A stretch of 64,000 nucleotides of DNA from Natronolimnohabitans sp. A-GB9. GTDB taxonomy: Archaea > Halobacteriota > Halobacteria > Halobacteriales > Natrialbaceae. Below, piece by piece: positions 10,077 to 19,479 of the stretch. The DNA lies in contig NZ_JAVDDV010000001.1 of assembly GCF_030848565.1 (NCBI RefSeq), positions 124,001 through 188,000 of the forward strand, written 5' to 3'. Numbering within the stretch: the first letter of the stretch is position 1; each line of letters begins with the position of its first letter. The translations under genes were made by a program, and so were the position numbers. The notes beneath the pieces are model-generated. The model saw only the letters and a list, made by a program, of their open reading frames with translations. It ran no database searches and was not told the origin of the DNA.

Positions 10077-10158
10077 TACGGACTGCTGTAACCACGTCCC
10101 GCCGATCGCCGACCCCGTCCTGGCGATCGGTGGGACGTGACGACAGGAGACCGTATGA
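10074..10158 (+). repeat. TGA-flanked palindromic repeat, family B, on the mqo stop codon
   Basis: The mqo stop codon TGA (10074-10076) is followed at once by TACGGACTGCTGTAACC, and the element ends in GACAGGAGACCGTA-TGA. The arms are about 34 nt with roughly six mismatches around an 11-nt centre (GACCCCGTCCT). It would fold as a long hairpin in the 3' untranslated region. Related copies are at 12561, 18242, 21232, 43195 and 47571. Confidence 0.85.
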
Positions 10159-10331
10159 CCGACTGTCTCGAGTCCGGCCCGAACCGGTATTTTTCGTCTC
10201 GGAATCGATCGGTTGGTCGAAAAAAGAGGAAGCGGTAGCGCTTCCGTGCGGTGTTCGTACTACAGAATCGGCCGACACAAACTGCTATAGGGTACCGAAT
10301 GACCGAAGCAGTAGTCGGTCGTGACGACGCG

Positions 10332-10703
10332 TTACAGTTCGTCCTCGAGTCGCTCGGCCAGCCAGACCGCCGGCGGCAGGTCCTCGGACTCGACAAACCG
10401 GACCACTTCCTCGCCGTCGTCGTTTTCGACGACGACCGTCGGGATGTATTCGATATCGTACTCCTCGACGCCGGGCCCTTCCTTGTCCTGATCGAGTGCG
10501 AACTCCTCGATGCGCTCGTCGGAGACGTCGGCCGCCTCGAGAGCGGCGCCGAGATCGGGCAGGAGCTTCCGACAATCCTTACACCAGTCGCCGCCCCAGA
10601 TCTTGTACACCAGGTCGTCGTTGTGTGCTTCGAGCGTGTCGACTGCGTCTTCGTACGATGCGGCATCCCAGGTCGGGTTCGGCCGCATGGTCTCGAGACT
10701 CAT
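10332..10703 (-). CDS. Thioredoxin family protein
   Basis: The 123-residue protein has a thioredoxin fold with redox motif GGDWCKDCRKLLPDL near residue 40 and the cis-proline segment EYIPTVVVENDDGEEVVRF. CKDC is an unusual dipeptide between the cysteines; classical thioredoxins have CGPC. It is therefore better called thioredoxin-like, with a probable role as a cytoplasmic thiol-disulfide exchanger. No signal peptide is present. A TATA-like GTTAAGCC lies ~28 nt upstream of ATG 10703. It is transcribed divergently from cysK. The 170 bp between its stop and the family B repeat holds no recognised gene. Confidence 0.85.
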   Translation of the reverse strand: MSLETMRPNPTWDAASYEDAVDTLEAHNDDLVYKIWGGDWCKDCRKLLPDLGAALEAADVSDERIEEFALDQDKEGPGVEEYDIEYIPTVVVENDDGEEVVRFVESEDLPPAVWLAERLEDEL

Positions 10704-10861
10704 ACCCGACGGTACCGCCCCCGTAGGCTTAACGGCGGTGTTTCCGACGACGATCGTCGAGTCGCTTCTCTACCGAGACCGAACACACCCGAATTCGAGA
10801 CACCGGCACGGACTGTCCGAGTCCAGCAGCGGTTTATGGCTCGACTGCTTAGGGGTTGCCA

Positions 10862-11770
<909 letters not shown>

Positions 11771-11810
11771 ACGTCACTCGAGTCTCACGGCGGATCGACG
11801 ACGCGCGATA

Positions 11811-11890
11811 TGCTGTCGGACAGAAGTACTGAAGCGGGTTCGCCGGACGGACGCGGCGACTGCCCACAGTAGTTCTGTCCGGCCGTATGA
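11811..11890. repeat. Palindromic intergenic repeat, family A
   Basis: It runs from CTGTCGGACAG to CTGTCCGGCCGTA-TGA, with the interior GAAGCGGGTTCGCCGGACGG shared with the copies at 31715 and 39181. It begins ~40 nt after the cysK stop; the left end has lost the TGA-TAC form but the right GTA-TGA is intact. Confidence 0.75.
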
Positions 11891-11954
11891 GCAAGCAAAA
11901 ATCGTTTTTTCACCTTGGCGAACCTCTTTGAAGGAGTCCCGTTTTTATCCGAAT

Positions 11955-12563
11955 ATGACACGTCGATCCAGGCGAACGGTGCTGTCCGGCACTGCCGGCA
12001 TCTTCGTACTCGCTGCCGACTATTTCGGCGATCGGATCTTCGACGGTGAAACCGACGAAGAGAGCGACCACGGTTCCGAGGAGAGTCCGACTGTCGTCGA
12101 GTCAGTTGACGACGTTCCGATCACCGACACCGCAGGTCCCGAGTCCGGTCCCGACGGAAAGTTGTTCTGTGACGCCGACGACGTACTCGAGTGGCTCACA
12201 CGCTACGACCGCGACGACGAGGAATACACCGAGTTCGTCGACGTAACTGACTTCGAGACGTCGGTGATCGTCGCCCTCGAGGCCGACGCGCCGACACCCT
12301 GCCACGAGCTGTCACTCGAGGAGTCCGCATTCGAACAGCGGGACGAAAGCGAGGAGCCATCCCTCGAACTCGAGGCAGCAGTCCGCGAGGAAGAGGGCGA
12401 CGAAACGGTGTGTCCGCAGGTCGAAAGTGTCGTCGGACGACTCATCCGGGCACCGATCGCGGACGAGCCCAGCGTCTCGGTGACGATCGTCGACCGTCAC
12501 GGAGAGAATCACGATTTTCGGTTCGGTGACGGCGACGAGAGCGACTCGAACGACGCCGATTGA
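11955..12563 (+). CDS. Tat-exported acidic protein of unknown function
   Basis: The 202-residue product begins MTRRSRRTVLSGTAGIFVLA, a twin-arginine signal followed by a hydrophobic stretch, so export through the Tat pathway is likely. No lipobox cysteine follows the hydrophobic core, so it is either cleaved or membrane-anchored. The mature part is strongly acidic, with only three cysteines (FCDADDV, PCHELS, VCPQV). No enzymatic motif is visible and I do not recognise the family. The frame is open further upstream through the repeat, but ATG 11955 is the only start that begins with the signal. Its stop codon forms one end of the next palindromic repeat. Confidence 0.7.
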   Translation: MTRRSRRTVLSGTAGIFVLAADYFGDRIFDGETDEESDHGSEESPTVVESVDDVPITDTAGPESGPDGKLFCDADDVLEWLTRYDRDDEEYTEFVDVTDFETSVIVALEADAPTPCHELSLEESAFEQRDESEEPSLELEAAVREEEGDETVCPQVESVVGRLIRAPIADEPSVSVTIVDRHGENHDFRFGDGDESDSNDAD

Positions 12564-12645
12564 TACGATCCCCTGTCGTCACGTCCCGCCGATCGCCAGG
12601 GCGGGGTCAGCAATCGGCGGGAGATCGGTACAGCAGTCCGTATGA
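12561..12645 (+). repeat. TGA-flanked palindromic repeat, family B, on the upstream stop codon
   Basis: The stop codon TGA (12561-12563) continues TACGATCCCCTGTCGTCACG, and the far end is TACAGCAGTCCGTA-TGA. The inner arms CCGCCGATCGCC and AATCGGCGGGA flank the centre. Orientation is inverted relative to the mqo copy (the CTCCTGTCG-type end comes first), yet the TGA is still on the sense strand. Confidence 0.85.
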
Positions 12646-12666
12646 GACTCGATTTTCGCGTCGCGT

Positions 12667-13233
12667 TCAGGGCGAGTGCTCGTCTTCGGTAAGCCGGACG
12701 ACGAGCGTCTCGTCGACGTCTCTGAGGTCGTACTCCGGGAGTTCGCCGCCCGTCCGGCGAACGTACAGCGGCTCGACGAGTCGCCGAGTCGGTCCGGGAA
12801 CACGGCCGCCGTTCGCCGATGCCTGATCGTCTCCGCTCGAGGCGTCCCCGTCGTCCGTCTCCGACGCCGGCTGCTCGCCGCTCGAGGTATCCGACTCGAT
12901 CCGCTCGAGACCGTATATCTTGCAGAACTCGGCGGTCTCGGCCGGTTCGACGTCGCCGTTGCGGAGGTCGCGTGCGAGCGCTCGAGAGAGCCACTCCTCG
13001 TCGCTGACGCTTGGCTCCAGGACGAGTGCCTCGTCGACGAACCGCGTGAGATACCAGTTCAAGTCGTTTAGCAGCGAGATCGCGGCGCCGACGCTGACCG
13101 TCCGGAGCGCGATGGCGTTCTCGAACGGACGCGTCAGTTCGTACGTCGCGAGGGCCTCGCGGGAGGTCTCCCGGGAGAGGAGTTCGTACTGGAGATTACA
13201 GTCGTCGTTCCCGATGAGACAGACGCGAGTCAC
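12667..13233 (-). CDS. Conserved haloarchaeal protein (DUF5804-like)
   Basis: The 188-residue protein begins MTRVCLIGNDDCNLQYELLS and has a well-structured first ~110 residues (AISLLNDLNWYLTRFVDEALVL). A low-complexity Ser/Asp/Gly linker follows, and then a short C-terminal segment (PLYVRRTGGELPEYDLRD). The N-terminal half looks like the haloarchaeal DUF5804 family from memory; I cannot confirm this without a search. No catalytic or membrane motif is seen. It is convergent with the Tat protein, with a family B hairpin between the two 3' ends that could act as a shared bidirectional terminator. Confidence 0.75.
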   Translation of the reverse strand: MTRVCLIGNDDCNLQYELLSRETSREALATYELTRPFENAIALRTVSVGAAISLLNDLNWYLTRFVDEALVLEPSVSDEEWLSRALARDLRNGDVEPAETAEFCKIYGLERIESDTSSGEQPASETDDGDASSGDDQASANGGRVPGPTRRLVEPLYVRRTGGELPEYDLRDVDETLVVRLTEDEHSP

Positions 13234-13360
13234 TACTCATCGGTCGGTTCGGCGATATAATGTGGGTTTCGCTCTCCCGACGACGTCGCGACCGTCCTCG
13301 AGTCGGTGCTGATCTCGTGATCGGCGATTCCCAGCGTTGTCCGTCGCTAACGGGATCGTC

Positions 13361-14539
13361 TCAGGGCTCGACGAGGTCCGCGTTCCGGGCTGCGCGTTCG
13401 GCCCGCTCGAATACGTCGTCGGGTTCGTTCTCGAGGAGAGGCTCGAGGCGAGCGTTGGTCTCGGTGCGGTCGGGAGCGACGCGGTTGCAGCCGGCGTCGA
13501 TCGTCGAATCGGTGAAGGTACCGATCTCGCGGGCCTGATCGACGATGTCGTGTTTGTCGCGGGTGAGCAGCGGCCGATGAATCGGGAGATCGGTGGCACG
13601 ACTGGTGACGCCGAGGTTCTGGATCGTCTGGCTGGATTTCTGCCCGACGGCCTCGCCGGTGACGATCCCGTGGGCGTCGACGCGCTCGGCCAGCGTCTCG
13701 GCGGCCCGGTAGAAAAAGCGTCGCAGCGAGAGCATCCGTCCCTGTTCCATCTCGTCGACGAGTAGGTCGACCGTCTCGCCGCCGGGGATCCGGTAGACCT
13801 GCATGTCGAAGTTCGGTGCGTACTGCGAGAGCGTCCTGACGGTCTCCATCGCGCGGGCCTCGTGATCGATCCCACCGTAAGCACCGAGGTCGACGTAGGC
13901 CGGGACGATGGGGGAGCCACGGCGCATCAGTTCGTAGGCCGCGACCGGCGAGTCGATCCCGCCGCTGACCAGTGCGATCACCGGCTCTTGGGCGCCAAGC
14001 GGGAGACCACCCGGACCGGGAGCTTTCTCGAGGTAGATAAACGCGGAGTCCTCGCGGACCTCGACGCCGAACGTGAGATCCGGATCGTCGAGGTCGACTT
14101 CGGGCTCGAACTCGTCTGCGACGGCTTCCCAGATTGCGGTGCCGCCCTCGCGAGCTAGTTCCTCGCTGTCGTATGGCAGAGTCTTGTCGGCCCGGCGGGC
14201 GTCGACCGCGAACGTACCCCCGTCGTAGCGTTCGTGGGCCGTCTCCACGAGGGCTTCGATGATAGCCTCCTTCTCGATGGTGACGGTCAGACACGGGCTC
14301 GCGGAGACGACGCCGAAGGCGTCGGTCGCCGCGTCGGTCGCCGCCTCGACGTCGTCCTCGGTCGTGTGGATCAGTGGCCGGTTCCACCGCTTTTCGACCT
14401 CGGCGGGGATCTCCCGGTCCGCGAGGAGGGCCTCGAGGTTCTCGACGAGAAGCCCCTCCATGTACCGCTTTACGGTGTTGCTCTTGGTGTTTATGTCCCC
14501 GTGGCGGACGAGGACCGTGTCGGCTCCCGGAGGATGCAT
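13361..14539 (-). CDS. thiI: tRNA 4-thiouridine synthase ThiI
   Basis: ThiI adenylates and thiolates U8 of tRNA and may supply sulfur for thiazole synthesis. The 392-residue protein has the N-terminal ferredoxin-like and THUMP region (residues ~1-170) and the PP-loop pyrophosphatase motif ALVSGGIDSPVAAYELMRRG near 190. GIVTGEAVGQKSSQTIQNL follows. It ends without the C-terminal rhodanese domain found in E. coli ThiI, as is usual in archaea. Start ATG 14539 has the TATA-like CTTATAG ~28 nt upstream. It is a monocistronic minus-strand gene between DUF5804 and the MFS carrier. Confidence 0.93.
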   Translation of the reverse strand: MHPPGADTVLVRHGDINTKSNTVKRYMEGLLVENLEALLADREIPAEVEKRWNRPLIHTTEDDVEAATDAATDAFGVVSASPCLTVTIEKEAIIEALVETAHERYDGGTFAVDARRADKTLPYDSEELAREGGTAIWEAVADEFEPEVDLDDPDLTFGVEVREDSAFIYLEKAPGPGGLPLGAQEPVIALVSGGIDSPVAAYELMRRGSPIVPAYVDLGAYGGIDHEARAMETVRTLSQYAPNFDMQVYRIPGGETVDLLVDEMEQGRMLSLRRFFYRAAETLAERVDAHGIVTGEAVGQKSSQTIQNLGVTSRATDLPIHRPLLTRDKHDIVDQAREIGTFTDSTIDAGCNRVAPDRTETNARLEPLLENEPDDVFERAERAARNADLVEP

Positions 14540-14614
14540 GGCTGTGAATAGATGAGTGGGGCTATAAGGGGGTTGCGTAAGGACGAGACGGGACCTCGAG
14601 GGCGTCGGCCGCTC

Positions 14615-15844
14615 TCAGCTCACTGACTCGCCGACCGACGGACTGACGCGGCCGGTGTGGACGTAGATGCCGGCGACGAGGACGATCCCGGCGAGCATCG
14701 GGACGATCGCGCTGACCCCGTAGATGACCTCGAAGCCGACGACGTCGACCAGCGGTAGCGAGACCAGTGGTCCGAGTCCGCCGCCGACGTCGCCGAAGAC
14801 GTTGTTCGTCCCCATCGCACGGCCGACCCGTTCTTCCGGCGTGAGATCCGCCAAAAGCGCCGTCAGCGGACCGCCGACGCCGCCCTGGCCAGCACCGATC
14901 AGGAGACAGGCGACGATCATACCCTCGAAACTCGTACTGAACGCCAGGACGGCGAAACCGATACAGGAGGTCGTCAGGAAGCCGATCATGATGGGGACGC
15001 GAGCACCGACGGCGTCGGAGAGAGCGCCGCCGCCGAGGGTAAACACCGAGCCGGCGAGTACCGTGATCGCCATCAGCATGCCCGACGACCCCTGGGCGTC
15101 GAGTCCGAAGATCGAGATCGCGCGAGCGTCGAGCAACAACACCAGTGTCGAGAAGAGCACGCCGATGTAGGCGAAGTAGAGCCCGAAGTTGACCAGCCCG
15201 ATCGTCAGTGCGGGGACGCTGCGCTCGACGTCCCAGGGTTTGACCGACTCCTGTTCGCCCTCGACGTGGGTCTCGGGGACGATCAGATAGGCGATGACGC
15301 TCGCGAGGGCGGCGAAGGCGGCCGCGAGGACGAACGCCTCGACGTTCCCCCAGACGTCGCTGACGACGCCGCCCAGAACGAGTCCTGCGGGGAAGCCGAA
15401 GGTGATACCCGCACGGACGATACCCATGCTCGTCCCCCGAGAGTCGGCCTCGCTGACGTCGGCGGTGATCGTGTAGGCGGTCGCGAAGACGAGCGCACTG
15501 CCGATCCCCCACAGCACCCGGGCGACCATGAACCAGGCTTCGGGCATCGGCGAAACGATTGCGACGACGTACATGAACGTCGCGACACCCTCGATCGCCA
15601 GCCCGGCGACGAACGGTGTTCGGGTCCCGATCCGGTCGACGAGGATCCCCGCCGGCGCGTTGGCCACGAGCCGCGTAAAGCGGTTGGCACTCAGGATCAA
15701 ACCGACCATAAACGCCGAGATTCCCAGTACCTCGCCCAGATTCGGCAGGATCGGGAAAATCACACCCCCGCCGAAGCCGACGAAGAAGGTACTGGCGACG
15801 ACGGCGAGGACGATCCGGTTCGACTCGGGTGTCGGAAGGTTCAC
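14615..15844 (-). CDS. Major facilitator superfamily transporter
   Basis: The 409-residue integral membrane protein has about 12 predicted transmembrane segments. The MFS loop 2-3 signature appears as LVANAPAGILVDRIGTRTPF and the repeat-related loop as GGGALSDAVGARVPI. The frame is open upstream to 16597, but hydrophobic sequence of the family begins at GTG 15844 (VNLPTPESNRIVLAVVASTFF); everything upstream overlaps mobB on the other strand. The substrate cannot be told from the sequence; drug or metabolite export is the common role of this subgroup. It is transcribed divergently from mobB. Confidence 0.85.
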   Translation of the reverse strand: MNLPTPESNRIVLAVVASTFFVGFGGGVIFPILPNLGEVLGISAFMVGLILSANRFTRLVANAPAGILVDRIGTRTPFVAGLAIEGVATFMYVVAIVSPMPEAWFMVARVLWGIGSALVFATAYTITADVSEADSRGTSMGIVRAGITFGFPAGLVLGGVVSDVWGNVEAFVLAAAFAALASVIAYLIVPETHVEGEQESVKPWDVERSVPALTIGLVNFGLYFAYIGVLFSTLVLLLDARAISIFGLDAQGSSGMLMAITVLAGSVFTLGGGALSDAVGARVPIMIGFLTTSCIGFAVLAFSTSFEGMIVACLLIGAGQGGVGGPLTALLADLTPEERVGRAMGTNNVFGDVGGGLGPLVSLPLVDVVGFEVIYGVSAIVPMLAGIVLVAGIYVHTGRVSPSVGESVS

Positions 15845-16015
15845 TGGCGATCGCTCTCGAGGAATGGGTCGATTCGTAACTCCAGGTCGTACCACACCGC
15901 TCGCGCTAAAGGGAGTGTCGAAACCGGTGGATCGCGAGGCCGCGTCGACTGCCGACCGACCGACGCGTCGGCCGATCGAATCTTGTGTCCGCGGCACAAA
16001 CCGGATATCGGACCG

Positions 16016-16555
16016 ATGGGCCAGCAGCCACTCCGCGTCGTCGCGCTTTCGGGACCGAGCGACTCGGGCAAGACGACGCTCGTCGAACGTCTCGTTCCGC
16101 GACTGGCCGACCACGGCCGCGTCGCGACGGTCAAGTCGATCCACCACGACATCGAGATCGACACCCCAGGTGCCGACACGCATCGCCACCGGACCGCAGG
16201 CGCCGAGACCGTCGTCGGGATCACGCCGGAACTCACCTTCGACATCAGCACACACGGCAAGCGCGACCCACCCGATCGGCTCGACGGCACCGACGTACTC
16301 GCCGCCGACGACCCGGAGATACGGGCCCTCGCGAGTACACTCGAGCGCCTCGAGCGCCGTGGCTACGCGTTCGTCGTCGTCGAAGGGTTCTCCGCGGCGC
16401 CGCTGCCGACGATCCTCGTCGGGGATCGTGATCCCGACACCGTCGGCGGCGAGATCGTCGGTCGGGGAACGGACGACCTCGAGACGCTCGTAACGACGAT
16501 CCGCGAACTCGAGGGAATCGGCGACCGATCCGAAGACGGAGGTGCTGACGAATAA
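16016..16555 (+). CDS. mobB: Molybdopterin-guanine dinucleotide biosynthesis protein MobB
   Basis: The 179-residue P-loop protein opens RVVALSGPSDSGKTTLVERL, followed by TVKSIHHDIEIDTPGADTHRHRTAGA, the MobB block in which the His residues and HRTAGA are diagnostic. It binds GTP and assists MobA in attaching GMP to molybdopterin. The frame is open from 15266, but ATG 16016 places the P-loop at its usual N-terminal position. No mobA is in this window. A small inverted repeat TCCGTC/GACGGA (about 16579-16594) downstream could be a weak terminator. Confidence 0.88.
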   Translation: MGQQPLRVVALSGPSDSGKTTLVERLVPRLADHGRVATVKSIHHDIEIDTPGADTHRHRTAGAETVVGITPELTFDISTHGKRDPPDRLDGTDVLAADDPEIRALASTLERLERRGYAFVVVEGFSAAPLPTILVGDRDPDTVGGEIVGRGTDDLETLVTTIRELEGIGDRSEDGGADE

Positions 16556-16680
16556 TTGATACCTACACGAGAATGACTCCGTCACAAGACGGATCATTCA
16601 CCGTGTAATTCGACTTCGTCGTTGCTAATCTCTTTGGAAACGGGATTATTGGATTCCCCGTCATACGCTTGGTTGAACTC

Positions 16681-17349
16681 ATGACATCGATCGCAGACAT
16701 CGAGATCCCGGCCGACGGAACCGGAACCGGCGAGCTGTTCGAGGCAGCTCCCTCACTGAACTGTGAAATGGAGCGAGTAATCGCCTCGAGCGGCCACGGC
16801 CTCTGGCTCTCCGGCCCCTCCCAAGACGCCATCGAGTTGGCGCTGAACGACGCCTCGGCGATCGGCGCGTACTCACTGATAAACAGCGAGGACGACCGCT
16901 GGCTCTACGACATCGAGTTCGAGCCCGACGCTATCGACGTCTTCGATCTGATCATCGAAGAGAACGGGACGGTGCTCTCGGCGTCGGCCGCCAACGGCAC
17001 CTGGCTGTTGAGCATCCGCTTTGCCGACCGCGAGAGCGTCAGCTCGCTGTACGACCGCTTCGACGACGCCGGCGTTACGCCGACGATCGTTCGCCTGTTC
17101 GACCTCGAGGAGGAGAGCCACACCCAGTGTGGACTCACCGCTCGCCAGTACGAGACCCTCGTCGCGGCGATCGATCACGGCTACTTCGAGATCCCCCGTG
17201 AGGTATCGATGCAGGAACTCTCCGAAGAGCTCGACATCTCCCACCAGGCCCTCTCGGAGCGGCTCCGTCGGGCCTATCGCGCGCTAGTCACGTCGGAGTT
17301 GAACGTCTCCGAAGACGATACCGTCGCGCCGCCGGTTCCCTCGAACTGA
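16681..17349 (+). CDS. Bat-type helix-turn-helix transcription regulator
   Basis: The 222-residue protein ends in a bacterio-opsin-activator-type HTH domain (HTH_10): CGLTARQYETLVAAIDHGYF, then EVSMQELSEELDISHQALSE and RLRRAYRALV. The first ~150 residues form the sensor-like region found in the haloarchaeal Bat N-terminal domain family, with no recognised ligand motif. ATG 16681 was chosen because the in-frame TTG four codons earlier adds nothing conserved. The regulated genes are unknown; the enoyl-CoA hydratase follows 127 bp downstream on the same strand and has its own TATA box. Confidence 0.87.
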   Translation: MTSIADIEIPADGTGTGELFEAAPSLNCEMERVIASSGHGLWLSGPSQDAIELALNDASAIGAYSLINSEDDRWLYDIEFEPDAIDVFDLIIEENGTVLSASAANGTWLLSIRFADRESVSSLYDRFDDAGVTPTIVRLFDLEEESHTQCGLTARQYETLVAAIDHGYFEIPREVSMQELSEELDISHQALSERLRRAYRALVTSELNVSEDDTVAPPVPSN

Positions 17350-17476
17350 ATCCGTCGACCTCGGGTGTCACACGGTGTGTCGTTCGGAGTACGAGCCCCT
17401 GTTTTCGTCGAACGGCTACGATCCGTGAGGGCAGACAACGCATACCGTTATACGTCACGGCCGAGACCGGTCGTGC

Positions 17477-18244
17477 ATGCACGTCGATAGCGAGGACGGG
17501 ATCCTCCGGATCACCTTCGATCGACCCGACGCGCGAAACGCCATTACGACGGAGACAGCCGTCGAACTCGCCGAGACGATCGACGACGCTTCGCCTGCGG
17601 AGTATCATGCGATCGTCCTGGCCGGCGACGGCGATGCCTTCAGCGCCGGCGGCGACATCCAGTCGCTTGCCGAGTTTCCCGACACGTCGCGAGACGCCTA
17701 CGAGACGGTTACCGAGACCTTCGGACGGGTCGTCGAAGCGATGCTCGAGTGTCCCGTGCCGATCGTCGCGAAGGTCGATGGCGACGCCATCGGCGCCGGT
17801 CTGGCGATCGTCGCGCTCGCAGATATCGCGTACGCAGCCGAGGACGCGAACTTCTCCTGTGCGTTCGTCCGCGTCGGTCTGATCCCCGATACCGGCGGGA
17901 CCTTCATGCTCCCGCACATCGTTGGCCTGCGGGCCGCCAAGAAGCTCGCGTTCACCGGCGAGTTCTTCGACGCCGAGCGTGCCGCCGACCTCGAACTGGT
18001 CAACGAGGCCGTGCCGGCCGAGGAACTCGACGACCGCGTCGCCGAAACCGTCGACCAGTTGCGCTCGAGTCCGACGGAGATCATCGGCATGATGAAACAA
18101 GCGATGCACGAGAACGTGACGCGCCACTGGTCGGAGGCACTGGACTACGAGAACCTGCTGCAAGTCCAGGCCCGCACCTCCGACGCCCACGAGGAAGGCG
18201 TCACTGCCTTCCTCGAGGGACGGGATCCAGAGTTCGACGACTGA
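17477..18244 (+). CDS. Enoyl-CoA hydratase/isomerase family protein
   Basis: The 255-residue crotonase-fold enzyme carries VLAGDGDAFSAGGDIQSLAEF (first oxyanion-hole and acyl-CoA pocket) and the second oxyanion block AKVDGDAIGAGLAIVALADI. SCAFVRVGLIPDTGGTFML contains a conserved Asp rather than the second catalytic Glu of canonical hydratases, so it may be an isomerase or a hydratase of altered mechanism. Fatty-acid or amino-acid degradation is the likely context. GTTATACGTC lies ~27 nt before ATG 17477, a leaderless promoter. Its stop codon begins a family B repeat. Confidence 0.88.
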   Translation: MHVDSEDGILRITFDRPDARNAITTETAVELAETIDDASPAEYHAIVLAGDGDAFSAGGDIQSLAEFPDTSRDAYETVTETFGRVVEAMLECPVPIVAKVDGDAIGAGLAIVALADIAYAAEDANFSCAFVRVGLIPDTGGTFMLPHIVGLRAAKKLAFTGEFFDAERAADLELVNEAVPAEELDDRVAETVDQLRSSPTEIIGMMKQAMHENVTRHWSEALDYENLLQVQARTSDAHEEGVTAFLEGRDPEFDD

Positions 18245-18325
18245 GACGGTCTCCTGTCGTCACGTCTCACCGATCGCCCACCCCGTGTTGGCGATCGTCG
18301 GTGTTCGATACGACAGTCCGTATGA
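18242..18325 (+). repeat. TGA-flanked palindromic repeat, family B, on the stop codon of the hydratase
   Basis: TGA (18242-18244) is followed by GACGGTCTCCTGTCGTCACG; the element ends CGACAGTCCGTA-TGA. Inner arms CACCGATCGCC and TGGCGATCGTCGGTG flank CACCCCGTGT. The first triplet after TGA is GAC instead of TAC. Confidence 0.82.
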
Positions 18326-18453
18326 GACGGACGGTTCGCGGTCTCGAGATGCGTTCGCGCGCTCACGGACTGTTAGCAGCCAGTATCGCTCTCCAACCGC
18401 AAGCCACCGCAAGCACCACGATGATCCTTTTGTTGGCCATCTAGCGTATTGCA

Positions 18454-19122
18454 ATGTCCCCACAGTTTACCGACGACGACATCGGCAAGACCGTCGTCAA
18501 CGCCCACGGCGACGAGGTCGGGCTCGTCGCGGACGTCGAACACGGCACCGCCCACGTCGAGCCGGATCCCGGCATCACGGACACGATCAAGGCGAAACTC
18601 GGCTGGGGCGGGACCGACGAAGATACCTATCCGCTCCAGGAGGGGTCTGTCGCGCAAGTGACCGACGACCAGGTCCGCCTCGAGGGTGACCTCTCGGGCA
18701 GTGCCGGTAGCACAACCGGTACTGGAACCACGAGCGACATGGACACAGGGTCGGAGACGACAGGCACGACCGATACCGGAACGACCGGCACCGGAACCGA
18801 CAGGGGCGACGATGAGTTGATCGGTGACGATGACGACGATATGATCGGTGACGACGACAGCGGACTCATGGACGACGATGACGACGATATGATCGGTGAC
18901 GATGACGACGATACGATCGGTGACGACGACAGCGGACTCACGGACGACGATGACGAGTTGATCGGCGACGACGATGACAGCGGACTCATGGACGACGATG
19001 ACGACGACCTAATCGGTGACGACGATGACAGCGGACTCACGGACGACGATGACGACGACCTGATCGGTGACGATGATGACAGCGGACTCACGGACGACGA
19101 TGACGACGATGTTATCGGCTGA
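18454..19122 (+). CDS. PRC-barrel protein with acidic tandem-repeat tail
   Basis: The 222-residue protein has an N-terminal PRC-barrel-like domain (residues ~1-80: DIGKTVVNAHGDEVGLVADV and QVTDDQVRLEGDL). A Gly/Thr/Ser linker (~82-118) follows, then an extremely acidic tail of about 100 residues. The tail is built from variants of a ~16-residue unit containing DDDDDLIGDDDDSGLTD. PRC-barrels occur in ribosome-maturation and photosystem proteins and as stand-alone haloarchaeal proteins of unknown role. The tail is presumably disordered, may bind cations and could vary in repeat number. No signal peptide is present, so it is likely cytoplasmic. Confidence 0.82.
   Translation: MSPQFTDDDIGKTVVNAHGDEVGLVADVEHGTAHVEPDPGITDTIKAKLGWGGTDEDTYPLQEGSVAQVTDDQVRLEGDLSGSAGSTTGTGTTSDMDTGSETTGTTDTGTTGTGTDRGDDELIGDDDDDMIGDDDSGLMDDDDDDMIGDDDDDTIGDDDSGLTDDDDELIGDDDDSGLMDDDDDDLIGDDDDSGLTDDDDDDLIGDDDDSGLTDDDDDDVIG
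18811..19119 (+). repeat. Coding tandem repeat, acidic IGDDDDSGL units
   Basis: The DNA encoding the tail alternates GATCGGTGACGA blocks with GACAGCGGACTC blocks. Units are of unequal length because Asp runs vary between three and six residues, consistent with slippage or unequal recombination. It lies wholly in frame inside the PRC-barrel gene. Confidence 0.85.
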
Positions 19123-19136
19123 ACAGGCGCAATACC

Positions 19137-19202
19137 ACGCCGTTCACGGCGTTGACGAGACGCGAAGCGTCTCGTTCGCACACCAGAAATCTCCGATTTC
19201 TG
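19137..19202. repeat. Array of three perfect short-loop hairpins
   Basis: Three adjacent perfect inverted repeats stand in 66 bp: ACGCCG-TTCA-CGGCGT (19137-19152), CGAGACGC-GAA-GCGTCTCG (19156-19174) and CAGAAATC-TCC-GATTTCTG (19184-19202). They begin 15 nt after the PRC-barrel stop and lie upstream of the tnpB remnant, so they may be part of an IS605-type end or a terminator cluster. A similar two-hairpin array lies inside tnpB at 55489-55534. Confidence 0.7.
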
Positions 19203-19479
19203 AGGACGTGGATACGCGCCGTCACTCTGGGAAACGTCCTACCGTTCAAACGCCCGCTCTGAGTTTCCTACGGTGAAGTTTAAGTGACAGGCCGACCTGC
19301 GCTAATGTAGGAATTGGTCGGAACGGAGCGGATTCCGAACCGTCCTTCGGAGGTCGTTCGAAAATCGGATATTTTCGTGATCTCGAGAGACACAGTCTCT
19401 CGGACGACGGCCTGTCCGCCCACGCAACGAGGCAGTATCCGGAAGGGCAGTCGGTGAACGCACATTCCAGAAGAGTGTG

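Noticed and set aside
13347-14387. Long Arg-rich frame antisense or offset to thiI
   Set aside because: It is a typical GC-rich shadow frame of thiI, with Arg/Pro/Gly composition unlike any real haloarchaeal protein here.
15845-16597. Long N-terminal extension of the first MFS transporter
   Set aside because: It lies antisense to mobB, is hydrophilic and has no membrane-protein character; the family core starts at GTG 15844.
18811-19119. Spaced repeats resembling a CRISPR or satellite
   Set aside because: The whole stretch is an in-frame acidic tail of the PRC-barrel protein; unit lengths vary with Asp runs.
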